A stretch of DNA of 64,000 bases from Caballeronia sp. SBC1 (lineage in GTDB: Bacteria; Pseudomonadota; Gammaproteobacteria; Burkholderiales; Burkholderiaceae), in contig NZ_CP049156.1 in the NCBI RefSeq assembly GCF_011493005.1, forward strand, positions 2,418,001 to 2,482,000, in the 5' to 3' direction. Position numbers and translations under genes: made by a program. Positions 56,114 through 64,000 of the stretch are shown here, in pieces. The notes under the pieces were generated by a model that was not told the origin of the DNA, searched no databases, and saw only the letters and a program-made list of their open reading frames with translations. Within the stretch, counting starts at the first letter, position 1. The number at the start of each line of letters is the position of its first letter.

Positions 56114-56811
56114 GCGTCTGCCTGGGTGTCTAGATGAGTGTCGGTGCGCACTGCGTGCTGCGAAAGCGCATCGGCGGCTGCGTTGCGGGCGCGAGGAATC
56201 CACTGGAGGCGAACATCGGCGAGTTGCGCGATCAGACCGCGCGCCTGCGCCGCGTAGGGACTTAGCGCGGGCGCACTGCTCGCTTCGTCGCGAAGGACAT
56301 CTTCAATGACAACCTGACTGTCGCCATGAATCACAAGCTTGGCCGGCACCGGCGTTCGTGATACCGCGGCTTCAAGCACCGCGATCAGAGCAAGATATTC
56401 CGCCTCGCAACTGTCGCCATGACCGGCACGCGCGCTGATTTTGACAACGTCGCCATCCGGGCTCTCCAGCACACCGCCAATGCCAATCTTGCCCGGATTC
56501 GGATGCGCCGAGCCGTCGAACCAGGCGTGCCACGCGGCGGCATCACGGAATGCAGGCCGCACTTTTCTCGCCGCGCGCGCGGCTGCACGTTCTTGCTCAC
56601 GATGGTGTCGCGCCTGTTCTTTCGCGGCCCTTTCCCGATGCCGTGCGCTCACAAGCTCCGCGAGCGTCTGCGTGCCGGCTGATTTTTCCAGCGTCTGCGT
56701 CAAAGCGGCGTGAGCGGAGAGCGATGTGAGCTTGGACAAGCGTCGGCTCACGGCGCGCTCCTTCTTGTAGGCAATTAGCAATAGCTCTTCGAACTCGAAC
56801 ATGCTGGGCAT
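56053..56811 (-). CDS. RNase HI-domain protein with basic N-terminal extension
   Basis: A 252-residue protein. Residues about 1-90 are helical and highly basic (SARHRERAAKEQARHHREQE and RAAARAARKVR), probably a coiled coil or nucleic-acid-binding region. Residues about 95-220 form an RNase HI fold with all four carboxylates: Asp99 in WFDGSAHPNPG, Glu136 in SCEAEYL, Asp164 in HGDSQVV and Asp214 in NAAADALS. It lacks the basic protrusion of E. coli RNase HI and resembles the plant/archaeal-type subgroup. It may cut RNA-DNA hybrids. The C-terminal tail overlaps the SDR gene by 61 bp. Confidence 0.88.
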   Translation of the reverse strand: MPSMFEFEELLLIAYKKERAVSRRLSKLTSLSAHAALTQTLEKSAGTQTLAELVSARHRERAAKEQARHHREQERAAARAARKVRPAFRDAAAWHAWFDGSAHPNPGKIGIGGVLESPDGDVVKISARAGHGDSCEAEYLALIAVLEAAVSRTPVPAKLVIHGDSQVVIEDVLRDEASSAPALSPYAAQARGLIAQLADVRLQWIPRARNAAADALSQHAVRTDTHLDTQADAHDRSRTSTTGVSPNGSLNA

Positions 56812-56898
56812 TGAAGTGACCGAATGCCGAGCTTAACAAGTTTTTGCAGCGGGTCGAAATTCGGAACGCCAAGAACATTGCCGGTCAAAATGAAGCGT

Positions 56899-58146
56899 CT
56901 ATGGCGATGATGCCGCGATCACCACATCGGCGTGTCGATTCTCCAACCCTCGGGCATCGCCTCGTCCGGTCAAATCGTCCCCTCCCGATGCCGAGACAAT
57001 CCGCGCTTCCACCACAACCTGCTGGTGCGCCGACAGCGTGTCGGTTGCGTTGATGGCAAGCGAGTCGTCGAGAACGATCGTAGTGGGAAGTTGACTTGCA
57101 GCTAGCCGACGCTCGGCGAGCAACGTGTTCGACGGGACCGCCGCGCTGACCGCACTCGCCGCGCTCGCCGGATTCATCGGCTTAGTCGAAGCCTGTGCGC
57201 CGCTCGTGCGAGCCGTCACGATAACCGCTGCATCAGACGCGACGTGCGCGCCATCGGCCAGTCGAATATTCACGGTAACCGCGCTCAAGCCCTCCGCCTC
57301 ACCAATATTCTTTTGCACTCGGGCGACTTCGGGTGAATCCGGCTTTAACGTCGCGATCAGCCTTCGCCACAACCCGATCGCGCTGGCATAACTCCGCGCT
57401 TCGAACGCCGCCGACGCCGCCAACGCAAGCGCTTTCGGATCAGCGGGATCGATGGCGAGCGCCGCCGCGATCTCCTCCGATGCTCGCCCTGCAAGGCGGC
57501 CATCGTTCGCGCTAGCGATGGCATCGGCGAAATCGGCCCGCAGCGACGCGTCGCCCGGCTCAAGCGCCACAGCCTTCGCATAGGCCGCAGCCGCGTCCGT
57601 CGGCCGCTCGAGCACGGTGTACGAGCGCGCGAGCGTGGCCCAGGCGTCGGCATCGCGAGGATCAGGCACATGATCGCGCAGACGAAATGCGAGCCGTGAA
57701 ACCATCATCTCCACCGAGATCGACGACATGTCGTGCGAGACGCCCAGCGAGTCGTCCAGCGCGTTGTCCAGCTTAAGCGCGGCGGGTTCGCCAAGCTTCA
57801 GATACAGCAGGCACGCAGCGCTCGGGAGAAGCGCAATCAGCACGGCACAGGTTGCCGCACGTGTAGCCGTACGCGGGGTGGACCGGCGGGCCAGCGAAGG
57901 AGAACTGGTGGTATCGGCAAGTACGCGCTGTTCTATATCGCTGCGCACGCTTGCATATTGTTGCGCCGATAACGCGCCCGTGCGCAGATCCGCGTCGGCG
58001 TCAGCCAGTTCCCGCCGATACAGCGACACGCTCAACGCGCGAGCCTTCGGTGCACCGGTTGCAGTTTCTCGCTGCATCAACGGCACGACTGCGCACAGGA
58101 CGGCCGCGATCAACATTACGGCTGCGATGAACCAGAAGGTGATCAT
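56899..58146 (-). CDS. ccmI: Cytochrome c maturation protein CcmI
   Basis: A 415-residue CcmI (CycH), which presents apocytochrome c to the CcmF/H heme lyase. Two N-terminal membrane segments (about 2-22, FWFIAAVMLIAAVLCAVVPL; and 96-114) flank a cytoplasmic loop with SLYRRELADADADLRTGALS. A periplasmic TPR region (about 150-270, DADAWATLARSYTVLERPTD) and a C-terminal beta-domain follow. It is the last gene of the ccm operon and overlaps ccmH by 4 bp. Confidence 0.93.
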   Translation of the reverse strand: MITFWFIAAVMLIAAVLCAVVPLMQRETATGAPKARALSVSLYRRELADADADLRTGALSAQQYASVRSDIEQRVLADTTSSPSLARRSTPRTATRAATCAVLIALLPSAACLLYLKLGEPAALKLDNALDDSLGVSHDMSSISVEMMVSRLAFRLRDHVPDPRDADAWATLARSYTVLERPTDAAAAYAKAVALEPGDASLRADFADAIASANDGRLAGRASEEIAAALAIDPADPKALALAASAAFEARSYASAIGLWRRLIATLKPDSPEVARVQKNIGEAEGLSAVTVNIRLADGAHVASDAAVIVTARTSGAQASTKPMNPASAASAVSAAVPSNTLLAERRLAASQLPTTIVLDDSLAINATDTLSAHQQVVVEARIVSASGGDDLTGRGDARGLENRHADVVIAASSP

Positions 58147-58760
58147 GTCCGGCTTCCCAGCAGACGCCTGGCGCGTTGCCGCTGCAGGTTAGTAAGCGGT
58201 GGCGGCGTCATTTTCCGGCGTTGCAAAACGATGCCCGCGAACACGCCGAAGCCAATCACAAGGAGTACGAATGGACCGATCCAGAGCGCCCACGTCAGCG
58301 TTTTGAACGGCGGATCGTAGAGAACGAAATCTCCGTAACGCGTCACCATGTAGTCGCGAATCTGCGCATCGGTTGCACCCTGCTGGACTTGCTCGTGAAT
58401 GATCATGCGTAGATCGGACGCGAGATCGGCCGTGGAATCCGCGATGGTTTCGTTCTGGCATACGAGACAGCGAAAGCTCGATTCAAGGCGGCGGATGCGA
58501 GCGGCAAGCGCCGGGGCAGCACTCGCTGTCGCGGTGATTGCGGCGCTCGTACCGGCATTAGCTTGCATTCCAACGTCGCCTTTAACCGGTGCGTCAACAG
58601 GGATGTCAGCGGCTCCCTGAGCGCTGACATTGGCTTCGGTTTCGGCTTCGGCCATCACGACGACGCCAGATCTAACGGCTGCGCTTGCTACACCAATCAC
58701 CAACACGCAGCACAACCCGGCCACGATCCTGTGCATCGTCCTGTGCGTCGTCTTATTCAT
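58143..58760 (-). CDS. ccmH: Cytochrome c maturation protein CcmH (thioreductant), with unusual linker
   Basis: A 205-residue CcmH (CycL), which reduces apocytochrome c cysteines before heme attachment. The redox motif RCLVCQ (Cys98, Cys101) sits in SFRCLVCQNETIADSTADLA, and a C-terminal membrane anchor (about 165-187, LWIGPFVLLVIGFGVFAGIV) follows. Typical CcmH proteins are about 150 residues with the Cys pair near 40. Here about 55 Ala/Val/Thr-rich residues separate the signal segment (about 10-28) from the domain. The start at 58760 overlaps ccmG by 8 bp. Confidence 0.9.
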   Translation of the reverse strand: MNKTTHRTMHRIVAGLCCVLVIGVASAAVRSGVVVMAEAETEANVSAQGAADIPVDAPVKGDVGMQANAGTSAAITATASAAPALAARIRRLESSFRCLVCQNETIADSTADLASDLRMIIHEQVQQGATDAQIRDYMVTRYGDFVLYDPPFKTLTWALWIGPFVLLVIGFGVFAGIVLQRRKMTPPPLTNLQRQRARRLLGSRT

Positions 58761-59292
58761 CGCTGCCCTCGCCTTGAAGGCTTCGCACAAGCGGCAGGAT
58801 TTGCGTATCGAGCGCCGCTTGCGTCAGCGGTCCCGAGCGTTTGAAGCGGATCACACCACGCCGGTCGACGATAAACGTTTCAGGCACGCCATACACGCCA
58901 TAGTCAATTCCCGTCTGCCCGGAGCGGTCCATCATCGTTGCAATATACGGGTCGCCCGCCTGCTTGAGCCACTGTCGCGCGGCGTCCGGTTCGTCCTTGT
59001 AATCGAGCCCGTAGATCGGCACGATATTCCTGGCCGCGAACGTCACGAGTGCCGAATGTTCATCGCGACACGACTCGCACCACGACGCCCAAACGTTCAT
59101 CACCCACACCTGGCCGCGCAATGCTTCGGGAGACAGCCGCCGCTCGGTGGCATCGAGACGTGGCAGGTCGAACGTGGGCGCTTGCTTGCCGATGAACGTC
59201 GATGGCAAGCGTCTTGGATCATTCGATAACGACGCAGCCAACACCGCACTCAGGCCCGCGAAGAAAATCAGTGGCGGCAGGAAGCGTTTCAT
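58753..59292 (-). CDS. ccmG: Thiol:disulfide interchange protein CcmG/DsbE
   Basis: A 179-residue membrane-anchored thioredoxin-like protein, which supplies reductant to CcmH. An N-terminal anchor (about 5-22) is followed by the thioredoxin fold with active site WASWCESCRDEHS (Cys72, Cys75) and the cis-Pro loop GVYGVPETFIVDRRG (about 132-146). The active site reads CESC, where most DsbE proteins have CxPC. It starts 4 bp inside ccmF and ends 8 bp into ccmH. Confidence 0.93.
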   Translation of the reverse strand: MKRFLPPLIFFAGLSAVLAASLSNDPRRLPSTFIGKQAPTFDLPRLDATERRLSPEALRGQVWVMNVWASWCESCRDEHSALVTFAARNIVPIYGLDYKDEPDAARQWLKQAGDPYIATMMDRSGQTGIDYGVYGVPETFIVDRRGVIRFKRSGPLTQAALDTQILPLVRSLQGEGSDE

Positions 59293-61346
59293 GATCTCGT
59301 CTCCTTTGCGCTTGCTACGTTCCCTACGTTCCCTACGTTCGCCGCCGCGATAGCCGCCTGCGTTCGAATGCGCGCATGCACCGCACCCGTTGCAGCCTGC
59401 CGCCGCTCACGCACGGCTAGCCGATACCGCCGGTCGCTTGCCGCCAACACGCCGCCGAACGCCATCAGCAAACACCCCGCCCAGATCCAGTCGACGAACG
59501 GTTTGATCTGCACGCGCACGGTCCAAGCAGTCGCGCTGTTGTCGGCTGCATCGCCGAGTGCGACGTAGAGATCGCGGAACACGCCGCGGTCGACGGCGGC
59601 TTCGGTCATCGTCGTTTCCTGCACGACAAAGAAGCGTTTCTCCGGATGCATCACCGCAACCACGCGCCCTTCGCGGCTCACCACTATGTTCGCCCGCAGT
59701 GCGCGATAGTTCGGACCGTCGACCGGTTTCGTGCCATCGAAGCGGAAGGTGTAGCCGCCGGCCTCGATCGATTGCCCGATATCGAGCCGCGCTTCGCCGG
59801 CCGTTTCATAACCTTTGACCAGCGTCACCCCAGCGATAAAAATCCCGATGCCCAAGTGTGCAACCAGCATGCCGTAGAACCCGCGCGGCACATGAAAGAA
59901 CCGCAGAATCCAGGGCCCACGCCCGTCCGCAATACGTCCGGCCAACGCAGTGAGCATGGTCGTCGCGCACCACACTGCCAGCAGCATGCCCAGCGCAACC
60001 ATCGGCTTCCAACCACCAGCGAGCCACGGCAACGCAATCGCCGACGCCACACTCACCAACGCCGCCCAGCACAAACGAATGGCGATATCGGGCAGGCGCG
60101 CGGACTTCCACCTCGCGATTGGCCCAATGCCCATGAGGAATATGGCGGGTGTCATCAACGGCACGAATACCGCATCGAAATACGGCGCACCGACGGAAAT
60201 TTTTCCGAGCCTGAGCACATCGAGCAAGAGCGGATACAACGTGCCGAGGAAGACCGAAGCGGCCGCGACCATCAGCAAAACGTTGTTCGATAACAGCAAG
60301 GCTTCACGCGATACCAACGCGAAACCGGGACCCAGTCCAATCTTCGGTGCTCGCCATGCGAACAATATCAACGCGCCGCCGGTCACTATCGACAGGAAGA
60401 TCAGGATGAAAATGCCGCGCGTAGGATCAGAGGCGAATGCGTGCACGGACGTAATCACGCCCGAACGCACGAGGAACGTGCCAAGCAAGCTCAGCGAAAA
60501 CGCGCAGATGGCAAGCAACACGGTCCACGCGCGAAAACTGCCGCGTTTATCGGTGACGGCGAGCGAGTGCATCAGCGCCGTGCCGACGAGCCACGGCATG
60601 AACGAAGCGTTTTCCACGGGGTCCCAGAACCACCACCCGCCCCATCCGAGTTCGTAGTACGCCCAGCCGCTGCCGAGCATGATGCCCAGCGTGAGGAAGG
60701 TCCAGGCAGCCGTGGTCCACGGGCGCGACCAGCGCGCCCAGGCGGCATCGAGTTCGCCCGACAACAACGCCGATACAGCGAATGAGAACGCTACGGCGAA
60801 GCCGACGTACCCCATATAAAGAATGGGCGGATGCGAGACCATGCCCGGGTCTTGCAGCAACGGGTTGAGATCGCGGCCATCCATTGCCGGTGGCAAAAGA
60901 CGCGTGAACGGATTGGAGGTCCATAGCATGAAGAGCAGGAAACCCACGTTGATCCAGCTCATCACACCGAGCACGCGCGCGACCATGGGTCGGGGAAGCT
61001 GCTTGCTGAACACGGATACCACCGCCATCCACCACGTGAGCAGCAAGGTCCAGAGCAACAGCGAACCTTCGTGGCCGCCCCAGACCGCCGCGAAACGGTA
61101 GATGAGCGGCAGCATTGAATTGGAATTCGATGCAACATACGCCACGGAGAAATCGTTGCCCATGAACGAAACCGCCAGGCAACCGAATGCCATCGTGACG
61201 AATCCGCATTGGGCACGCGCAAGCGGCCACGCGCTTCTTGTCCAGTTTGTGATTCCGCGGGCCGCGCCGACAAGCGGCAACACGCCAGCCGTGATGGCGA
61301 GCAGCAAGGCGACGATCAGCGCGAACTGGCCGAGTTCCGGGATCAT
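59289..61346 (-). CDS. ccmF: Cytochrome c heme lyase subunit CcmF
   Basis: A 685-residue polytopic protein, the core of the heme lyase that attaches heme to apocytochrome c in the periplasm. The tryptophan-rich heme-handling motif GWGGWWFWDPVENASFMPWL (about 232-251) is complete, and about 15 membrane segments are seen with periplasmic histidines. The C-terminus carries a long Ala-rich tail after the last segment. It overlaps ccmE and ccmG by 4 bp on each side. Confidence 0.97.
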   Translation of the reverse strand: MIPELGQFALIVALLLAITAGVLPLVGAARGITNWTRSAWPLARAQCGFVTMAFGCLAVSFMGNDFSVAYVASNSNSMLPLIYRFAAVWGGHEGSLLLWTLLLTWWMAVVSVFSKQLPRPMVARVLGVMSWINVGFLLFMLWTSNPFTRLLPPAMDGRDLNPLLQDPGMVSHPPILYMGYVGFAVAFSFAVSALLSGELDAAWARWSRPWTTAAWTFLTLGIMLGSGWAYYELGWGGWWFWDPVENASFMPWLVGTALMHSLAVTDKRGSFRAWTVLLAICAFSLSLLGTFLVRSGVITSVHAFASDPTRGIFILIFLSIVTGGALILFAWRAPKIGLGPGFALVSREALLLSNNVLLMVAAASVFLGTLYPLLLDVLRLGKISVGAPYFDAVFVPLMTPAIFLMGIGPIARWKSARLPDIAIRLCWAALVSVASAIALPWLAGGWKPMVALGMLLAVWCATTMLTALAGRIADGRGPWILRFFHVPRGFYGMLVAHLGIGIFIAGVTLVKGYETAGEARLDIGQSIEAGGYTFRFDGTKPVDGPNYRALRANIVVSREGRVVAVMHPEKRFFVVQETTMTEAAVDRGVFRDLYVALGDAADNSATAWTVRVQIKPFVDWIWAGCLLMAFGGVLAASDRRYRLAVRERRQAATGAVHARIRTQAAIAAANVGNVGNVASAKETRS

Positions 61347-61849
61347 CGAGCGACTCCTGCGGGCACGCGTGTCCCGCCCGATGCCGCGTTCGATATCGTG
61401 TCCGATCTTGTGTCTGATACCCGCACGGACCGCGCGCGTTTGATGGCTTCAGCGGCGTCCGGCGGCATGTATTTCTCGTCGTGTTTGGCCAGCACCTGAT
61501 CCGCCAGGAACACACCGTCCGGCAACAATCTGCCCTGCGCTACCACGCCCTTGCCTTCGCGAAACAGGTCGGGCAGCGCACCGCGATAAAGCACTGGAAT
61601 CTCTCGAGCTGTATCGGTGATCATGAAACGCACGGTCAACCCGCTGGCGTCGCGTTCCACCGAACCACGCTCCACCAGACCGCCTACGCGCAGTCGTGCT
61701 GCGTGTTTCATGTTGCCCGAGACCAGTTGCGAGGGCGTGACGAAGAACATCACGTTGGCGTTGAACGCATTCAACACGAGCGCGGCCGCGCCGCCGAGCG
61801 CCACAAGCCCGGCGGCGACACCGCACGCCCGCCGCGTGCGCCCTTTCAC
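61343..61849 (-). CDS. ccmE: Cytochrome c heme chaperone CcmE
   Basis: A 168-residue membrane-anchored heme chaperone. It has an N-terminal anchor (about 8-30), an OB fold and the heme-binding His123 in LAKHDEKYMPP, with Tyr127 as the second ligand. It starts with GTG at 61849, with GGAG 6 bases upstream; the open frame extends upstream into ccmD without homology. The C-terminal tail after Pro130 is about 35 residues, as in other Burkholderiaceae. It overlaps ccmD and ccmF by 4 bp each. Confidence 0.95.
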   Translation of the reverse strand: MKGRTRRACGVAAGLVALGGAAALVLNAFNANVMFFVTPSQLVSGNMKHAARLRVGGLVERGSVERDASGLTVRFMITDTAREIPVLYRGALPDLFREGKGVVAQGRLLPDGVFLADQVLAKHDEKYMPPDAAEAIKRARSVRVSDTRSDTISNAASGGTRVPAGVAR

Positions 61850-62037
61850 GGTTTCTCCGTCAACGTGCTGCCACGCGTGCGCGGGTGGACAACATGCCCG
61901 CGCCTGCGCTGCCGCCTGTTCGAACCAACAGTGATTGCGATCTCGATGGCGAGCACAAGGAAGGTGATGTCGAACGCGACCCACAGGTACCAGAGATCGC
62001 CGTCGCCACCGGTCAAGCTGTTCATGACGTTCATCAT
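61846..62037 (-). CDS. ccmD: Heme exporter protein CcmD
   Basis: A 63-residue single-span membrane protein that helps release holo-CcmE from CcmABC. It begins MMNVMNSLTGGDGDLWYLWV, then the membrane segment (about 20-38, FDITFLVLAIEIAITVGS) and a basic cytoplasmic tail (NRRQRRRGH). The position between ccmC and ccmE and 4-bp overlaps on both sides identify it. Confidence 0.9.
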   Translation of the reverse strand: MMNVMNSLTGGDGDLWYLWVAFDITFLVLAIEIAITVGSNRRQRRRGHVVHPRTRGSTLTEKP

Positions 62038-62783
62038 GCTGCCTCTCGTTCATCGATAATCCGCCGCACCCGTACGAGCACCATGGCAATTGCGTAACAC
62101 CAGAACGCCAGCGTCATCACGACGAGGCCAGCGAGCATCGAGCTGTCCATCGATACCCCGCTGCCGAATGAAAGCGATGCCCCCTGATGCAGCGTGTACC
62201 ACCACTGCACCGAGAAATAGATAACCGGCACGTTGACCACGCCGGCGAGCGCGAGCACGGCGCAGGCACGATCGGCGCGGCGTGTGTCGTCGATGGCGCC
62301 ATGCAGCGACATGAAGCCCAGATACAAGAACAGCAGAATCAGTTCGGACGTGAGCCGGGCGTCCCAGACCCACCACGCTCCCCACGTCGGACGGCCCCAC
62401 AGCGCGCCCGTCACAAGCGCGAGGGCTGTGAAAAGCGCGCCGGTTGGAGCGATTGCACGGGCCATCATCGCGGAGAGGCGTGCGTTGAGTATCAGGCCGA
62501 GCGCCGCGTAAGCGGCCATCACGACATAGAGCAGCATCGACATCCATGCCGCCGGCACATGCACGAACATGATGCGATAAACGTCGCCCTGCACGGCATC
62601 CGTGGGGGCAATGAACAACGCGATCTGGATGCCCGGCATCGCGAGTAACAGCGCGGCAATAGCGAAGCCGGGAATCATCTTCCCCGCCAGCCGGTGAAAC
62701 GGTCTCGGCGATGCGTAACGCAACCAGCCGGTCATCGCGATAGATGAGTTCATGATCGATGTGCCTTCATTGCGCTGACTCAT
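62034..62783 (-). CDS. ccmC: Heme exporter protein CcmC
   Basis: A 249-residue inner-membrane protein that loads heme onto CcmE. Six membrane segments and the tryptophan-rich WWD motif WGAWWVWDARLTSELILLFL (about 132-151) are clear, with heme-ligand histidines in MFVHVPAAWMSM and YTLHQGASL. The start is placed at 62783 (MSQRNEGTSIMNSS); internal ATGs at 62753 or 62735 are possible. ccmB stops just upstream. Confidence 0.95.
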   Translation of the reverse strand: MSQRNEGTSIMNSSIAMTGWLRYASPRPFHRLAGKMIPGFAIAALLLAMPGIQIALFIAPTDAVQGDVYRIMFVHVPAAWMSMLLYVVMAAYAALGLILNARLSAMMARAIAPTGALFTALALVTGALWGRPTWGAWWVWDARLTSELILLFLYLGFMSLHGAIDDTRRADRACAVLALAGVVNVPVIYFSVQWWYTLHQGASLSFGSGVSMDSSMLAGLVVMTLAFWCYAIAMVLVRVRRIIDEREAA

Positions 62784-62792
62784 TCTGCTGAC

Positions 62793-63470
62793 TCATTCCG
62801 CTGAGATTCTTAAAGCTGCGACGGTTGCGACCGGGCACAGCGCGAGTGCAGCCAGCAGGCTTGCGCCGAGCAGCGAAAAGTTGGCCGTTGACCACGCGTC
62901 GGCGCGTGATGGATCGGCCGCGTTGGCGCCGAAAATCAGCACGGGCGTCTCGAGCGGAAGCACGAGCACCGCGAGCAGCATGCCGCCGCCCCGCACGCCG
63001 AGCGTCAGCGCCGCGCCCATCGAACCGATCAGGCTCAGAACAGGCGTTCCGAGCAACAGTGCCGCCGTAAGACGGCAAACGGTATCGAAAGACAGCCCGT
63101 ATTGAAGCGCCAGAACGGGTGCAAGCAACACGAGCGCGAAGCCGCTCGTCAACCAGTGCGCGCCAATCTTCGCCATGACAATCGTCAGCAGCGAACGCGG
63201 CGAAAGCAGCATCTGGTCGAGCGCGCCATCGGCGAAATCGGGGCCGAATAAACGCCCGAGCGAGAGCATCGCGGCGAACAGCGCGGTCACCCACAACACG
63301 CCGGGAGCGATAGCCTGCAACAGCGCAGGGTCCGCGCCGACCGCGAGCGGAAACAGGCTCGCCGCGATGATGAAAAACAGCAGGCAGCCGAGGGCGGCGG
63401 TACGTCGCCGCCACGTCAGGGCGAGTTCGCGCTGCACGATGCGCGCCGTCAGTCGGAACATCGGCCGCAC
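62793..63470 (-). CDS. ccmB: Heme exporter protein CcmB (ABC permease)
   Basis: The 225-residue membrane subunit of the CcmAB ABC complex, which powers release of holo-CcmE. Six membrane segments are seen; the conserved DFADGALDQMLLSPRSLLTI (about 77-96) and FGANAADPSRADAW are typical. It starts at 63470, overlapping the ccmA end; MFRLTARIVQREL at 63461 is an alternative start. Confidence 0.94.
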   Translation of the reverse strand: MRPMFRLTARIVQRELALTWRRRTAALGCLLFFIIAASLFPLAVGADPALLQAIAPGVLWVTALFAAMLSLGRLFGPDFADGALDQMLLSPRSLLTIVMAKIGAHWLTSGFALVLLAPVLALQYGLSFDTVCRLTAALLLGTPVLSLIGSMGAALTLGVRGGGMLLAVLVLPLETPVLIFGANAADPSRADAWSTANFSLLGASLLAALALCPVATVAALRISAE

Positions 63471-64000
63471 GGTTCGAAGTAGAGATTGCGGGTAGCCGAA
63501 GGCGGGGTGGTGATGAGCTTGTGTGTAGTCATCAATACGATGCCGCCTCGCTCCAGATGTCCCGCAATGCAGCGCTCGAGCACGCCGGACGATTCCTCGT
63601 CGAGCGCTGACGCCGGTTCATCGAGCAACCACAGCGGCTTGTGTTCCAGCAACAGCCGCGAGATAGCGAGCCGGCGCTTTTGTCCCGCGGACAAGCCGCG
63701 CACAATCGCGTGCCGGTAGCGGTCAAGTCCTACGCTCTCGAGCGCTTTCTCCTGGACCTCTACCCGCTCTTCAGCAACTTCGCCCAGCACCGAGCTGAAG
63801 GTCAGGTTCTCGGAAGCAGTCAGATCGTCGCTGATGCCGTTCAGATGCCCGAGATAGGCGAGCGATTGCCGCCACACTTCCGGACGTGCCCGCGCATCCT
63901 TGCCGCGCCATCGCACCGTGCCCGCGCTCGGTTGCAACAGACCCGCGAGCACGCGCAGCAGCGTGGTCTTGCCACTGCCGTTCGGGCCGTGGATCTGCAG
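63449..64000 (-). CDS. ccmA: Heme exporter ATPase CcmA, 3' part only (runs off the right edge)
   Basis: The last 184 codons of the CcmA ATPase; the N-terminal 20-30 residues lie outside the window. Walker A HGPNGSGKTTLLRVLAGLLQ begins at the edge. The signature LSAGQKRRLAISRLLLEHKP and Walker B LWLLDEPASALDEE are intact, as is the switch His in LMTTHKL. It overlaps ccmB by 22 bp. Being at the head of the operon, its promoter is not in the window. Confidence 0.95.
   Translation of the reverse strand: MQIHGPNGSGKTTLLRVLAGLLQPSAGTVRWRGKDARARPEVWRQSLAYLGHLNGISDDLTASENLTFSSVLGEVAEERVEVQEKALESVGLDRYRHAIVRGLSAGQKRRLAISRLLLEHKPLWLLDEPASALDEESSGVLERCIAGHLERGGIVLMTTHKLITTPPSATRNLYFEPCGRCSD

Overview
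The window is high-GC chromosomal DNA from a betaproteobacterium. Gene content and order point to Burkholderiaceae of the Caballeronia/Paraburkholderia/Burkholderia type: infC-rpmI-rplT-pheS-pheT-ihfA-merR, aruCFGDBE-type arginine succinyltransferase genes, and a LysR-regulated aaeB-type efflux operon with its own NodT lipoprotein. Almost everything is core or common accessory metabolism. The only clear mobile DNA is one intact IS5-family element near the left edge. I found no CRISPR array, prophage, toxin-antitoxin pair, secretion system or defence island.

Layout, left to right. 1-471: 5' part of an MFS transporter. 615-1943: IS5-family element with 15-bp inverted repeats and a 4-bp target duplication, just past the stop of a VOC-family gene; a second VOC gene follows. 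3640-4415: a small unknown gene and a MerR regulator. 4503-12005 (minus): translation block ihfA, pheT, pheS, rplT, rpmI, infC (apparent ATC start) and thrS, with tRNA-Val(GAC) upstream. 12549-16136: relA, a RidA protein and an alpha/beta hydrolase. 16416-19764: scoAB CoA transferase, a divergent PAS-LuxR regulator, a thioesterase and an SDR. 19979-25604: ETF-ubiquinone oxidoreductase, aroC, an MFS-acyltransferase fusion and a CBS protein. 25883-33479: metY plus hydrolase, a DUF962 protein, a YihY/BrkB membrane protein, wrbA, a DUF2069 protein, a FAD-linked oxidase and a metallophosphoesterase. 33640-33921: a candidate small RNA and an unrecognised 56-residue membrane protein gene.

34094-40016 is a LysR regulator divergent from a complete tripartite efflux operon (NodT lipoprotein, AaeB-like FUSC pump, AaeX-like protein, AaeA-like adaptor). 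40011-47221 (minus) is the full arginine/ornithine succinyltransferase (AST) operon. Behind it lie a lone amino-acid ABC ATPase, an unknown gene and an EAL phosphodiesterase. 50574-52624 carries a GNAT acetyltransferase, a YigZ protein, a 2Fe-2S ferredoxin and rpsU. 53284-54971 carries initiator tRNA-fMet, with a near-consensus promoter, and a POT peptide transporter. 55382-56811 holds an SDR gene and an RNase H-domain gene overlapping tail to tail. 56899-64000 (minus) is the cytochrome c maturation operon ccmA(partial)-B-C-D-E-F-G-H-I, tightly overlapping.

I did not find a convincing previously undescribed multi-gene system. The observations most worth checking are the non-canonical infC start, the candidate small RNA and neighbouring small membrane protein, the repeat-bearing non-coding stretch after rpsU, the atypical CcmH and CcmG proteins, the lone ABC ATPase, and the basic-linker RNase H protein. 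All functions are read from translated sequence and recalled family knowledge; no database search was run.
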